A DNA stretch of 64,000 bases from Nocardia asteroides (GCF_900637185.1 NZ_LR134352.1:744001-808000); one strand, 5' to 3'; shown: positions 11,501 through 19,873, numbered from the stretch's first letter. Translations and numbers: made by a program. Notes: generated by a model from the sequence alone, not told the origin.

Positions 11501-14297
11501 GACCGCGATCATGCCGCGCCTGAGCCGCAACGCCGCCGCCGACGACACCCCCGCCGTGGTCGACGACCTGTCGGTGGCGACCCGGCTCACCATGATCGCG
11601 CTGATCCCGGTGGTCATCTTCCTGACCCTGGCCGGACCGCAGGTCGGCGAGGCGCTCTACGGCTACGCCCGGTTCGCCGGCGACGCCGAGCGCCTGGGCC
11701 ACGCGGTGAGCTGGTCGGCGTTCTCGCTGATCCCGTATTCGCTGGTGCTGATCCATCTGCGCGTCTTCTACGCCAGGGAACAGGCCTGGACGCCCACCTG
11801 GATCATCCTCGGCATCACCGCGGTCAAGATCGTGTTCTCGGCGCTGGCCCCGGTGCTGGCGCGCGACAGCGACGACGTGGTGATCATCCTCGGCGTCGCG
11901 ACCGGCCTCGGTTTCACCGCGGGCGCGGTGATCGGCGGCATGCTGCTGCACCGCAGTCTCGGTGATCTGCGGATGGCCAATGTGGGCCGCACGGTCACCC
12001 GGGTGCTGCTGGCCTCGGTGGCCGGTGGCGCGGTGATGCTCATCGTCGACACGGTCACCCGGATGGACCAGCTCTCCGGCGGTCCCGCGTCGCTGCTGCG
12101 GGTCACCGTCGGCGCGCTGGTGATGTTCTCGGTGGCGTTCGGCCTGATGCGCCTGGCGGGCATCCCCGAGGTCGTGGCGATCACCGTCGCGATCTCCCGC
12201 AAGCTGGGGATCACCCCGCCCGCACCGGACCTCGGTCTCGACGAGGACGCCCCCGCGGACGACATCTACGCGACCACGGTGCTGCGCCGGCCCGACACCT
12301 ACGCTTTCCCGTCATATGGGCCGTCGATGGACACCCAGACCATGGTGCTGCCGGTCATCCGGCCCGGTGCTGTTGACATCACCGGTCAGGCACAGTTCCC
12401 GTACGCTGTTCGGCAGACCGACATGGGTGGCGATGGCGCCAGCACGCGGATGAATCCGCGAGATCAGGCCGAAGGAGGACCGAGGGTGAGCGATGACGCG
12501 GTGGGCGGCGTCCCGGCCGCTGATTCGGCGGCGCGCGCAGCAGGAGGAATGTCCACCGATGTCGATCCTGCCGCGTCCGATGCGACAGGATCAGAGCAGG
12601 CCGACACGCCCGACGAGGCCGAATCGCCGCATAACAGCTCGGCGGCGGACCAGCACGACGACGCGCGCCAGGCCATGCCGCCGCACGATCCGACCCACGA
12701 CACCGGCATGCTGCCGATCCCGCCGCAGGTCCCGCCCGCGGCGGCGAGCCGCGCCCAGCGTGGCCCGAAGCTGATCCCCGGCGCGTCCGTGGCGGGCGGC
12801 AGGTACCGCCTGCTGGCCAGTCACGGTGGCGCGCGCGGGCTGAAGTTCTGGCAGGCGCTCGACATCAAGCTCGACCGCGAGGTCGCGCTCACCTTCGTCG
12901 ACGCCGATCAGAAGTCGGGGGAGAACTCAGGGCACGACGGCCCGCAGGCCATCCTGTCGCGCACACTGCGCCTCGGCCGGATCAATTCGCCCGGCCTGGC
13001 AAGGGTCCTGGACGTGGTTCGCGGTAGCTCCGGCGGCATCGTCGTCGCCGAATGGACCCCCGGACGATCGCTGCGGGAGATGGCCGAGACCGTGCCGTCG
13101 CCGATCGGCGCGGCCAGGGCCATCCGCGCGCTGGCCTCGGCGGCCGAGCTCGCGCATCGCGGCGGCGGTTCGCTGTCGATCGATCATCCCGACCGCATCC
13201 GCATCAGCGCCTCCGGCGACGCCGTGCTGGCGTTCCCCGGCACCCTCGGCGACTCCGACGCCCAGGCCGACGTGCGCGGCCTCGGCGCGATGCTCTACGC
13301 CCTGATCACCGCGCGCTGGCCGATCCGGGTCGGTGGCGTCACCGGTACCGCCGCCACCATCGGTGGCCTGCGCCTGGCCGACTTCGGCCCGGACGGCACG
13401 CCGGTGGAGCCGCGGCAGATCCGGCCCGAGGTGCCGTTCGAGATCTCGGCCGTCGCGGTCCGTTCGCTGGAGTCGAACAAGGGCGTACGCACCGCCGCCA
13501 CCGTCCAGCACGTGCTGGAACAGGCGTCGGTGGTCGACCAGAAGACCGATTTCATCCCGGTGCTGCGGCTCGGTCAGCGTGCCGTCGCCAGCGGTCCCGA
13601 CTCGCTCGCCGATCCGGAACTGCTCGCCGCCGAGCGGGAACGCGGCAAGCGGATGATGTGGATCATGGTCGGCCTGGGCGTGCTCGCCGCGCTGGTCGTG
13701 GGCATTCTCATCTGGTGGATGGTCAGCATCTTCGCGCCCGGCGCCTCGGACAAGCCGCTGGACGAGCAGATCAACATCGGGCTCACCTCGAGTGTCGCGC
13801 CGCCGAGCGCGGCCGCGGAGACCCCGGCCGGGCAGACGCCTGCGGCACCGCCGACCAGCGTGCCCGTGCCGGTCACCGGTGCCGCGGTGTTCTCCCCTGA
13901 GGGCACCCCGGACGGCGCGGCCACCTCGGGCGCCGTGCTCGACCAGAACCCGGCCACGCTGTGGCGCACCGATCAGTACTTCCAGCAGTTCCCCGCCCTC
14001 AAGAAGGGCGTGGGGCTGCTGGCCACGCTGCCGACCCCGGCCAAGCTGACCAATGTCTCGATCACCTCGCCCAGTGCGGGCAGCACGGTGGAGATCCGCA
14101 CCTCGCCGACCGAGGCGCCCACGCTCGACCAGACCCAGCTGATCGGCTCGGCCAAGCTCGGTGACGGGGTCACCGACATCGCCGTGCAGACCGATCAGGC
14201 CGCTCGTTTCGTGCTCGTCTGGATCACCGGACTGGCGAATTCCGGCGGTCAGTTCCAGACCGCGATCGCCGACGTCCGCTTCGACGCCGCGCCGTAA
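8598..14297 (+). CDS. murJ: MurJ lipid II flippase fused to pseudokinase and extracytoplasmic domain
   Basis: Flips lipid II across the membrane. Approximate layout: residues 1-670 disordered, Gly/Pro-rich and repetitive; 675-1215 MurJ core with many membrane helices (starts NAKLLKDSGSIAIATLISR); 1390-1645 protein-kinase-like domain; 1687-1710 membrane helix (MMWIMVGLGVLAALVVGILI); then a C-terminal extracytoplasmic beta domain. The kinase part is dead: VALTFVD has Thr in place of the VAxK lysine, HRD is replaced by HRGGG and DFG is missing. In mycobacteria PknB phosphorylates this pseudokinase and FhaA binds it; both partners are in this window. At about 1899 residues it far exceeds the roughly 1180 of the M. 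tuberculosis protein, the excess being the N-terminus. AGGAGG at 8588-8593 favours ATG 8598 over 8595. Confidence 0.93.
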   Translation: MGDDDSAHRHDHDDRRDGPPQRPAPAAPWERGMTGGEHEGHVAAPGSGLPEGRPLPPRRPGGDPRAGGPAGQRGVDPRGAGGFPEQARPPYGERPDGRPQPPPGRSGELPRVQLPGEFAPRPGPGGPGAAGGPGGPGAASGSGGPGAASGSGGPGAASGSGGPGAAGGPGGPGVASGLGGPNGRGGMNAPGGLGRPGPQGGPGPHGGPGVAGGLGGPHGSSAPGGPGAPPQHPGQAGARPSGFPPDQHPGQAPRPLPGELPPHRPGQQPRPASAGPRSGEFPQQRSDQPGSARSGEFPLQRPLHEPGSAAQSGEFPLQRRPGQPLPGPGAQSGEFPRQQRPGAPAQGSGPRGGEFPQRPGQPPRPASGFDARSGEFPQQRPGQPIAPGQGEFRPPSHAPGADARPQRPMLPSDADPGLRPHSAQTRGAEADFRTQRPGHPPASDADFRTQRPSQPPAGDADFRTQRPGQPPASDADFRTPRPSQPPAGDADFRTPRPSQPPAGDADFRTPRPSQPPAGDADFRTPRPSHPPAGDADFRTPRPSHPPAGDADFRTQRPGQAPGSEQRGPQSGAIPRQAPADGVRRDDAASGRARPPQGPQSGAIPRQRTGAQPGGYDAPGRQPERRSAPQRYPGMPGTPVDAEARRRPVAVDDNAAAKTQKIARPAKVAEKDTPQSANAKLLKDSGSIAIATLISRITGFAKQLLLLTVLGPAIASAFTSANLIPNMIAELVLGAVLTAIVVPTLIRAEQEDADNGAAFVRRLVTAAFTVLFAATVLTMAATPILATHVFVAADGKVNTALTTALTYLLVPAILFYGMSALFTAILNTRQAFKPGAWAPVLNNIVVLVVLAVYALTPGEISLDPVRMGDPKLLVLGIGITAGVATQALSLLPAIRRHGIDLRPLWGVDTRLKQFGRMGAAIILYVLISQVGLVVANHIASAADEAGPAIFQNAWLLLQLPYGVLGVTLLTAIMPRLSRNAAADDTPAVVDDLSVATRLTMIALIPVVIFLTLAGPQVGEALYGYARFAGDAERLGHAVSWSAFSLIPYSLVLIHLRVFYAREQAWTPTWIILGITAVKIVFSALAPVLARDSDDVVIILGVATGLGFTAGAVIGGMLLHRSLGDLRMANVGRTVTRVLLASVAGGAVMLIVDTVTRMDQLSGGPASLLRVTVGALVMFSVAFGLMRLAGIPEVVAITVAISRKLGITPPAPDLGLDEDAPADDIYATTVLRRPDTYAFPSYGPSMDTQTMVLPVIRPGAVDITGQAQFPYAVRQTDMGGDGASTRMNPRDQAEGGPRVSDDAVGGVPAADSAARAAGGMSTDVDPAASDATGSEQADTPDEAESPHNSSAADQHDDARQAMPPHDPTHDTGMLPIPPQVPPAAASRAQRGPKLIPGASVAGGRYRLLASHGGARGLKFWQALDIKLDREVALTFVDADQKSGENSGHDGPQAILSRTLRLGRINSPGLARVLDVVRGSSGGIVVAEWTPGRSLREMAETVPSPIGAARAIRALASAAELAHRGGGSLSIDHPDRIRISASGDAVLAFPGTLGDSDAQADVRGLGAMLYALITARWPIRVGGVTGTAATIGGLRLADFGPDGTPVEPRQIRPEVPFEISAVAVRSLESNKGVRTAATVQHVLEQASVVDQKTDFIPVLRLGQRAVASGPDSLADPELLAAERERGKRMMWIMVGLGVLAALVVGILIWWMVSIFAPGASDKPLDEQINIGLTSSVAPPSAAAETPAGQTPAAPPTSVPVPVTGAAVFSPEGTPDGAATSGAVLDQNPATLWRTDQYFQQFPALKKGVGLLATLPTPAKLTNVSITSPSAGSTVEIRTSPTEAPTLDQTQLIGSAKLGDGVTDIAVQTDQAARFVLVWITGLANSGGQFQTAIADVRFDAAP
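8970..9131 (+). repeat. Six 27-bp tandem repeats in murJ (Gly-rich)
   Basis: In-frame 27-bp units at 8970, 8997, 9024, 9051, 9078 and 9105 encode the 9-residue motif GGPGAASGS with small changes. The period is a multiple of three, so the frame is kept. They lie in the disordered N-terminal region of MurJ and have the form expected from slippage or unequal recombination. Confidence 0.9.
9885..10289 (+). repeat. Nine 45-bp tandem repeats in murJ
   Basis: Nine units of exactly 45 bp start at 9885 and recur every 45 bases to 10245. Each encodes 15 residues of the form ADFRTPRPSQPPAGD; Q/P at position 6 and S/G at position 9 vary. Central copies are almost identical at DNA level, which indicates recent expansion. 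The unit is Arg/Pro-rich, hydrophilic and probably cytoplasmic. Confidence 0.93.
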
Positions 14298-14553
14298 ACC
14301 CCCGCGCCGACCTTTCCCACGCGCCCATCTGCGCAGGTCGCCGCCTGATTCCGCCCCGAAATCGGATATTCGCCGAACTGCGGTCCGGTTGGTGCGCAAT
14401 TGTTATCGACGATATGATCGCACCCGCGCTTCCGGCAGGGAGCTACCCAGGGTCTGTCCACGTCGATCCTGGACGCTGCGTTGTAGTCAGGTGATGGATC
14501 GGCCTCGCTCGCCGACGTGAAGTCGCCGTAATGAGCGCTGTCCAAGGGGTCAG

Positions 14554-15192
14554 GTGTTGTCGCCGGAAGTGAACGAGCAAGTCCGCGGGGGGAGAACGCG
14601 GCAGGTCGCCGCATACCGCGACCGCTCGTTCGTCCTGGAGAACGGCAGTGACAAGGAGTTGCTGGCCGCCCACGTCCGCGGCGAACCGCACGCCTTCGCC
14701 GAGCTGTTGCGCAGGCACAAGGATCATCTGTGGCAGACCGCGCTGCGCACCTCTTACAGCCGGGAGGACGCCGCCGACTCGCTGCAGGACGCGCTGCTGT
14801 CCGCCCATCGCACCGCGGGCTCGTTCCGGGCCGAGGCCGAAGTCCGCAGCTGGCTGCACGCGATCGTGGTGAACGCCTGCCTGGACCGGATCCGCCGCAA
14901 CAAGACCCGCCGCGCGATATCGATCACACCGGACACCATGCCGGAGGCGGTCGAGCCGCGCGACGAGTTCGCCGAGTACGAGTTGTCGACCGTCGTCGGC
15001 GAGGCACTGTTCACGCTGCCGGAGGATCAGCGGCTCGCGCTGGTCATGGTCGAGATGGAGGGGCGCAGCGTGGCCGAAACGGCCGCCGCGCTCGGCGTGG
15101 CGGAGGGCACTATCAAGAGCAGATGCTCCCGAGCGCGCGTACGTTTGCAAGAACGTTTGGAATTTTTCCGGGATCCGGGGAACCGGACCTAG
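14554..15192 (+). CDS. sigM: ECF RNA polymerase sigma factor SigM
   Basis: Extracytoplasmic-function sigma factor. Region 2 is visible at ELLRRHKDHLWQTALRTS...DAADSLQDALLSAHR...WLHAIVVNACLDRIRR, and region 4 at LPEDQRLALVMVEMEGRSVAETAAALGVAEGTIKSRCSRARVRLQ with its helix-turn-helix. Start: GTG at 14554, preceded by AAGGGG at 14544-14549; a GTG near 14650 would remove about 32 residues of leader that M. tuberculosis SigM also appears to have. It is followed after 83 bases by its presumed anti-sigma gene. The 256 bases upstream hold no gene, and I found no convincing promoter there. Confidence 0.9.
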   Translation: MLSPEVNEQVRGGRTRQVAAYRDRSFVLENGSDKELLAAHVRGEPHAFAELLRRHKDHLWQTALRTSYSREDAADSLQDALLSAHRTAGSFRAEAEVRSWLHAIVVNACLDRIRRNKTRRAISITPDTMPEAVEPRDEFAEYELSTVVGEALFTLPEDQRLALVMVEMEGRSVAETAAALGVAEGTIKSRCSRARVRLQERLEFFRDPGNRT

Positions 15193-15275
15193 GCCGGATG
15201 CGTCAATAACAGTGACGAACAAGTCAGCGATGTAAATCCTGCGATCCGATATCGACAGAACAGGGGAGGTGCGAG

Positions 15276-16202
15276 GTGGCTCGATCCGTGCCGCAGCCTC
15301 CGTTCCCGTCGGAACTGCTGGCCGATCTGCATGCCGACAACCTCGCGCCCGAACTGCGCGAGCAACTGTGGCCGAAGGTCAGCACCGACCCAGACGCGCT
15401 GCACTACCTGAGCCAGCTCGACGAGGTGAACCTGCACCTACGCGCCCTGGCCACCGACGACCCGGTCATGCACCCCATGCCCGACGACGTCGCCGACCGG
15501 ATGTTCCGCTTCATCGCCGATCTCGACCTCGACACCGGCGATGAAACGACCGACGTGCCTTCTTCCCCGGAGGACGGCCCCACCGAACGTCTGTCCACGT
15601 TGCTCGCCGCCCAGGAGGACGGTCCTACCGAACGCCTGAGCACGCCGCTCGCGGCTACCGAGGACGGCCCGACAGACCGCCTCGGCACCCTGCTCCCGGC
15701 CCAGGAGGACGGCCCCACCGAGCGGCTCACCGCGTCGTCCGTCCCGGCGCAGCCACCTGTCGCCGCACCGGTCTCGCTGGCGCAGTACCGATCTCGCCGC
15801 CGGATGGGCTGGCTCGCCGCGGCGGCCGCCACCGTCGCCGTCCTCGCCAGCGCGGGCGCCGTGGTCTCCACCCTCGACACCACCGACGGCACCCCCACCG
15901 CCGCCCCGATCATCGAGCCCGACCCCGGGGGCGACGAACTCACCACCGCCGCCGCGCTCAGCGCACTGGGCAAACGCGAAGTGAGCGGCCCGCTGGGCGA
16001 CGAGGGAGCGCTCGCCCGCTGCGTCCAGGCCAACGGCGTGGACCGCGCCGTCCTCGGTGCGTCGAACATCACCTACCGTGGCGCCGACGCGGTCCTCGTG
16101 CTCGTCATCGGACCGAAGCCGCCCACCATCACCGCGCTGGTCGTGGGCGCGGGCTGCACCACCGGCGCGCCCGAGCAACTCGCGCTACGCGACATCGGCT
16201 GA
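15276..16202 (+). CDS. rsmA: Anti-sigma-M factor RsmA-like membrane protein
   Basis: Presumed antagonist of SigM, assigned by position directly after sigM and before trxB (as Rv3912) and by topology: a cytoplasmic N-terminus of about 175 residues, one membrane helix (GWLAAAAATVAVLASAGAVV, about 177-196) and a short extracytoplasmic domain. There is no HxxxCxxC zinc motif, so it is not a ZAS-type anti-sigma. GTG at 15276 follows GGGAGG. Unusual: the cytoplasmic part carries four 15-residue tandem repeats (EDGPTERLSTLLAAQ type) between the presumed sigma-binding region and the membrane, making the protein about 308 residues against about 254 in M. tuberculosis. Confidence 0.8.
   Translation: MARSVPQPPFPSELLADLHADNLAPELREQLWPKVSTDPDALHYLSQLDEVNLHLRALATDDPVMHPMPDDVADRMFRFIADLDLDTGDETTDVPSSPEDGPTERLSTLLAAQEDGPTERLSTPLAATEDGPTDRLGTLLPAQEDGPTERLTASSVPAQPPVAAPVSLAQYRSRRRMGWLAAAAATVAVLASAGAVVSTLDTTDGTPTAAPIIEPDPGGDELTTAAALSALGKREVSGPLGDEGALARCVQANGVDRAVLGASNITYRGADAVLVLVIGPKPPTITALVVGAGCTTGAPEQLALRDIG
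15570..15749 (+). repeat. Four 45-bp tandem repeats in rsmA
   Basis: Units start at 15570, 15615, 15660 and 15705, each 45 bp and in frame, encoding the acidic 15-mer EDGPTERLSTLLAAQ with substitutions. The period equals that of the murJ repeat 5.3 kb upstream, but the sequence is unrelated. Confidence 0.92.
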
Positions 16203-16234
16203 CCCCGCGCTTCCAGGGAAGCGCCGTAACCCCG

Positions 16235-16260
16235 GGAACAACACCGTTTAGGCTGTTGTT
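16235..16260 (+). promoter_or_regulatory. Candidate SigR/SigH-type promoter of trxB
   Basis: GGAAC at 16235-16239 and GTT at 16258-16260 are separated by 18 bases, fitting the GGAAY-N18-GTT consensus of Streptomyces SigR and mycobacterial SigH promoters. These thiol-oxidative sigma factors are known to drive thioredoxin genes. Transcription would start about 30 bases before the trxB ATG, between rsmA and trxB. Confidence 0.6.
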
Positions 16261-16299
16261 GACCGACACGTCCCCAGCTTGTCTTTTCGGAAGGGCCCC

Positions 16300-17286
16300 A
16301 TGAGCACGCCAGTTCGCGACCTGATCATCGTCGGCTCAGGACCCGCCGGCTACACGGCAGCCGTCTACGCCGCCCGCGCCGAGCTGCAGCCGCTGGTCTT
16401 CGAGGGCACCCAGTTCGGCGGCGCCCTGATGACCACCACCGAGGTGGAGAACTTCCCCGGCTTCCGCGAGGGCATCATGGGCCCCGATCTCATGGAGCAG
16501 ATGCGCGAGCAGGCCAAGCGTTTCGGCGCCGACCTGCGCACCGAGGACGTCGACGCGATCGACCTGTCCGGCACCATCAAGAAGGTCACCGTCGGCGACG
16601 AGACCTTCGAGGCCTACGCCGTGATCCTCGCCATGGGCTCGGCCGCCCGCTACCTGAACGTGCCGGGCGAGCAGGAACTGCTCGGCCGCGGCGTGAGCGC
16701 CTGCGCCACCTGCGACGGCTTCTTCTTCAAGGGCCAGGACATCGTGGTCGTCGGCGGCGGCGACTCGGCCATGGAGGAAGCGACCTTCCTCACCAAGTTC
16801 GCGGCCAGCGTCACCGTGGTGCACCGCCGCGAGGAGTTCCGCGCCTCGCGCATCATGCTCGAGCGCGCCAAGGCCAACGAGAAGATCAAGTTCCGGCTCA
16901 ACGCCGAAGTGGTGAAGGTCAACGGCGAGACGAGCGTCACCAGCCTCACCCTGCGCGACACCCGCACCGGCGAGGAGTCCGAGCTCGCCGCGACCGGCCT
17001 GTTCGTCGCCATCGGCCACGACCCGCGCAGCGAACTGGTCAAGGGCCAGGTCGCGCTCGACGGCGAAGGCTATGTGCAGGTGACCGATCCGGGCACCGCC
17101 ACCGATGTGGCCGGCGTGTTCGCCGCGGGCGACCTGGTCGACCACACCTACCGGCAGGCGATCACGGCCGCGGGCACCGGCTGCCGCGCCGCGATCGACG
17201 CCGAGCGCTGGCTCGCCGAGCAGGGCGACATCACCGCCAACACGCTCGAGAACGCCGACGGCTCGGCCGCGGTGCCCGCCAACTGA
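16300..17286 (+). CDS. trxB: Thioredoxin-disulfide reductase
   Basis: NADPH- and FAD-dependent flavoenzyme that reduces thioredoxin. It shows the FAD-binding motif [19 protein letters not shown] near the N-terminus, the redox-active CATC at Cys135/Cys138, the NADPH-binding [20 protein letters not shown], and the closing FAD motif [12 protein letters not shown]. The ATG at 16300 is preferred ([12 protein letters not shown], preceded by GGAAGGG); an in-frame start at 16279 only adds MSFRKGP and includes the ribosome site. 328 residues is normal. It is followed after 41 bases by trxA. Confidence 0.97.
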   Translation: MSTPVRDLIIVGSGPAGYTAAVYAARAELQPLVFEGTQFGGALMTTTEVENFPGFREGIMGPDLMEQMREQAKRFGADLRTEDVDAIDLSGTIKKVTVGDETFEAYAVILAMGSAARYLNVPGEQELLGRGVSACATCDGFFFKGQDIVVVGGGDSAMEEATFLTKFAASVTVVHRREEFRASRIMLERAKANEKIKFRLNAEVVKVNGETSVTSLTLRDTRTGEESELAATGLFVAIGHDPRSELVKGQVALDGEGYVQVTDPGTATDVAGVFAAGDLVDHTYRQAITAAGTGCRAAIDAERWLAEQGDITANTLENADGSAAVPAN

Positions 17287-17327
17287 TTTCGAGCTCGTCG
17301 AGTTCCACCCCCAGCAAGGAGAGACCC

Positions 17328-17660
17328 ATGGCCGAGAGCGCCAACACCATCACCGTCACCGACCAGTCCTTCGCCGACGACGTCCTGCTCAGCGAAAAGC
17401 CGGTGCTGGTCGACTTCTGGGCCGACTGGTGCGGTCCGTGCAAGATGGTCGCGCCCGTGCTGGAGGAGATCGCCGGTACCCACGCCGACAAGCTGACGAT
17501 CGCCAAGCTCGACACCGAGGCCAACCCGGGTGCCGCCCGGGACTACCAGATCCTGTCCCTGCCGACGATGATCCTGTTCCAGGGCGGCAAGCCCGTGAAG
17601 CAGATCGTCGGCGCCAAGGGCAAGGCCGCGCTGCTCCGCGAACTCGACGGTCTCATCTGA
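17328..17660 (+). CDS. trxA: Thioredoxin
   Basis: Small cytoplasmic protein disulfide reductant, 110 residues, with the canonical active site WCGPC at residues 34-38 and the cis-proline loop SLPTMILF. AAGGAGAG precedes the ATG at a normal distance. It is the reduction partner of the adjacent TrxB and is probably co-transcribed from the promoter at 16235-16260. It corresponds in position to M. tuberculosis trxC (Rv3914). Confidence 0.97.
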   Translation: MAESANTITVTDQSFADDVLLSEKPVLVDFWADWCGPCKMVAPVLEEIAGTHADKLTIAKLDTEANPGAARDYQILSLPTMILFQGGKPVKQIVGAKGKAALLRELDGLI

Positions 17661-17789
17661 CCGCAGTCTGATAAAGCACCTCCTACCGGCCGACGCGCCG
17701 TAGGATGCCTGGACCCGGGATTCCGCCAATACGGCCCGGGTCTGAGACAATCGAGGCGACGCTCCGGCCGAAGGAAAGGGCTATCCCGC

Positions 17790-18983
17790 ATGCACCGACT
17801 TCGTCACGGCGATTCAGGACCAGCCGTAGCAGAGGTTCGGAGCACCCTCGCAAGCCTCGGCTTCCTGCATCCCCAGCACGGCGACTACTGGAAAGACACC
17901 GACGCGGAATTCGACCGCTCGCTGGACTCGGCGGTGCGCGCGTTCCAGCAGCAGCGCGGACTGCTCGTCGACGGTGTGGTCGGTCCGGCCACCTACCGCG
18001 CGCTGAAGGAAGCCTCCTACCGCCTGGGTGCCCGCACGCTGATCTACCAGCTGTCCGCACCGCTCTACGGTGACGACGTGGCCACCCTGCAGCGCAAGCT
18101 GCAGGACCTGGGCTTCTACGTCCACCGGGTGGACGGCCACTTCGGCCCGCACACCCACGACGGGCTCAGCGCGTTCCAGCGCGAGATCGGCCTGTCCGCC
18201 GACGGCATCTGCGGCCCGGACACGTTGCGGTCGCTGGATCTGCTCGGCGCGCGGGTCACCGGTGGCAATCCGCACCGCATCGCCGAGGAAGAGGTGGTGC
18301 ACCGCGCGGGCCCGCAGCTCACCGGCAAGCGGATCGTCATCGATCCCGGATTCGGCGGCGCCGACAAGGGTTTCGCCGTGCCCACCGAGTTCGGTGACGT
18401 CTACGAGTCGGAGATCCTCTGGGATCTGGCCTCGCGGCTCGAGGGCCGGATGGCCGCCACCGGCATGGAGACCTTCCTGTCCCGGCCGTGGGGCGCCAAC
18501 CCCACCGATGTCGAACGCGCGGAGACCTCCAACGCCTTCGACGCAGACCTGATGATCTCGCTGCGCTGCGCCACCAGCGACAACCCGTCCGCGCAGGGTG
18601 TGGCCGGTTTCTACTTCGGCAACTCGCACGGCTCGGTGTCGATGATCGGCCAGGTGCTGGCCGGCTTCATCCAGCGCGAGGTCGTCGCCCGCACCTCGGT
18701 GCAGGACTGCCGGACCCATCAGCGCACCTGGGACCTGCTGCGGCTCACCAAGATGCCGACCGTGCAGGTGGACCTCGGCTACCTCACCAACGAGTACGAC
18801 GCCTCGGTGCTCACCAACCCGCGCATGCGCGATGTGATCGCCGAAGCCATCCTCATCTCGGTGAAGCGGCTGTACCTGCTCGGCCAGGACGACCAGCCCA
18901 CCGGCACCTACACCTTCGCCGAGCTGCTCGCCGAAGAGCTGGCCGCCGCCGACGCGGGCAACGTCCCGGCCCCGCGCGTCTAG
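17790..18983 (+). CDS. cwlM: CwlM, non-catalytic amidase-fold regulator of peptidoglycan synthesis
   Basis: In mycobacteria CwlM is a PknB substrate that activates MurA rather than cutting the wall. Two peptidoglycan-binding (PG_binding_1) repeats occupy about residues 1-140, followed by an Amidase_3 fold to about 370. Zinc ligands are lost: the usual DPGHGG reads DPGFGG, the SLHxN motif reads SLRCA, and the catalytic Glu before GYLTN is Asp (VDLGYLTN); only the Glu of YESE remains. There is no signal peptide, so it is cytoplasmic. The tail QPTGTYTFAELLAEE resembles the threonine segment phosphorylated by PknB in mycobacteria. The ATG at 17790 gives 397 residues. It converges on the next gene across a strong hairpin. 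Confidence 0.93.
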   Translation: MHRLRHGDSGPAVAEVRSTLASLGFLHPQHGDYWKDTDAEFDRSLDSAVRAFQQQRGLLVDGVVGPATYRALKEASYRLGARTLIYQLSAPLYGDDVATLQRKLQDLGFYVHRVDGHFGPHTHDGLSAFQREIGLSADGICGPDTLRSLDLLGARVTGGNPHRIAEEEVVHRAGPQLTGKRIVIDPGFGGADKGFAVPTEFGDVYESEILWDLASRLEGRMAATGMETFLSRPWGANPTDVERAETSNAFDADLMISLRCATSDNPSAQGVAGFYFGNSHGSVSMIGQVLAGFIQREVVARTSVQDCRTHQRTWDLLRLTKMPTVQVDLGYLTNEYDASVLTNPRMRDVIAEAILISVKRLYLLGQDDQPTGTYTFAELLAEELAAADAGNVPAPRV

Positions 18984-18997
18984 CCCCCGAAACGACC

Positions 18998-19027
18998 AAC
19001 GGCCCTGCGGTTCTCCGCAGGGCCGTT
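18998..19027. terminator. Bidirectional terminator hairpin after cwlM
   Basis: A perfect 13-bp stem (AACGGCCCTGCGG with its complement) and a TTCT loop lie between the convergent cwlM and the gene at 19042. No long T-run follows, as is common in actinobacteria. It would serve both genes. Confidence 0.8.
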
Positions 19028-19041
19028 GCCGTCTGTCCGGT

Positions 19042-19809
19042 TCAGAACACGCCGACGCGCGCGGGCGGTGCCATCGACGCGGCCGCGAGCAGCTGGTCGA
19101 GCGCGCGCTCCACGTCTTCCTTCCAGCCGTGGTCGGAGTTCAGTTCCAGCCGCAGCCGGGGGAAGCGGTGATGCTGGGCCACCACTTCGAACCCGACGTC
19201 GCTGAGGAAATCGGCGTCGATCATGCACGTTTCGGGTGTGCACTGGGTCGCGGCGGCGGGGTCGCGCAATGGCGCCGCGATCCGTTCCATCAACCGCATC
19301 GACGAGCCGAGGCCACGATCGGCCACCGAGCTCGACGCCGGGTTGTTGCGAATGCCGAAGGCCTCGATCGCCCGCACACCGCGACGCACCAGATCGGCCA
19401 CCACGCCCTGGATCAGCCGATCGGCTACATCGGCCTCCTCGTAGGGGAATTCGGCCTGCAGCGTGGTCAGCAGGACCGCATCCGGGCTCACGGGGGAGGT
19501 GGGGAACAGGGTCGACCGCGGCACCGCACTAGGCGGCGAGTAGAGCGCGCAGCCGGCGATGTTGTTGTCGACCTGGGCCAGCTGACCGCACGAGCCCCAT
19601 TCGAGCATCACGGTCGAGAGCCAGGCTTCCTTCTCGAAGACCGGATCGCTGAAGGCGTGGGAGTCGGCAGCGACGGCTGGATCGAGCTCCCAGAACACAC
19701 ACCGCCGGGTGTGCGCCGGGAGCTGATCGAGTCTGTCGAGGGTCAATGCCGTGACGCTGGTCGACACTGCTCTGCTCAGCCTCCAGCTGTCCGATTCATC
19801 CACGCTCAC
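19042..19809 (-). CDS. GNAT-like acetyltransferase-family protein (Rv3916c position)
   Basis: 255-residue cytoplasmic protein at the place of M. tuberculosis Rv3916c, between cwlM and parB. The region NNIAGCALYSPPSAVPRS...VSPDAVLLTTLQ resembles the central strands of GNAT N-acetyltransferases, but I see no clear acetyl-CoA pyrophosphate loop, so the enzymatic call is tentative. It has several cysteines (for example CGQLAQ, CTPETCM). Start ATG at 19809. The 64-base gap to parB and shared direction allow co-transcription with, or read-through from, parAB. Confidence 0.7.
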   Translation of the reverse strand: MSVDESDSWRLSRAVSTSVTALTLDRLDQLPAHTRRCVFWELDPAVAADSHAFSDPVFEKEAWLSTVMLEWGSCGQLAQVDNNIAGCALYSPPSAVPRSTLFPTSPVSPDAVLLTTLQAEFPYEEADVADRLIQGVVADLVRRGVRAIEAFGIRNNPASSSVADRGLGSSMRLMERIAAPLRDPAAATQCTPETCMIDADFLSDVGFEVVAQHHRFPRLRLELNSDHGWKEDVERALDQLLAAASMAPPARVGVF

Positions 19810-19873
19810 GCCACATCACTATCCACAGTAATGCCGCCTCTTTCAATTATGTAGAAAGAATGGGAGTGCCCCG

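Noticed and set aside
14298..14553. SigM autoregulatory promoter
   Set aside because: No GGAAC-type -35 with a CGTC -10 at proper spacing could be found by eye.
17712..17742. Terminator between trxA and cwlM
   Set aside because: GACCCGGG/CCCGGGTC has only 8 bp with a 15-base loop and no T-run; too weak to call.
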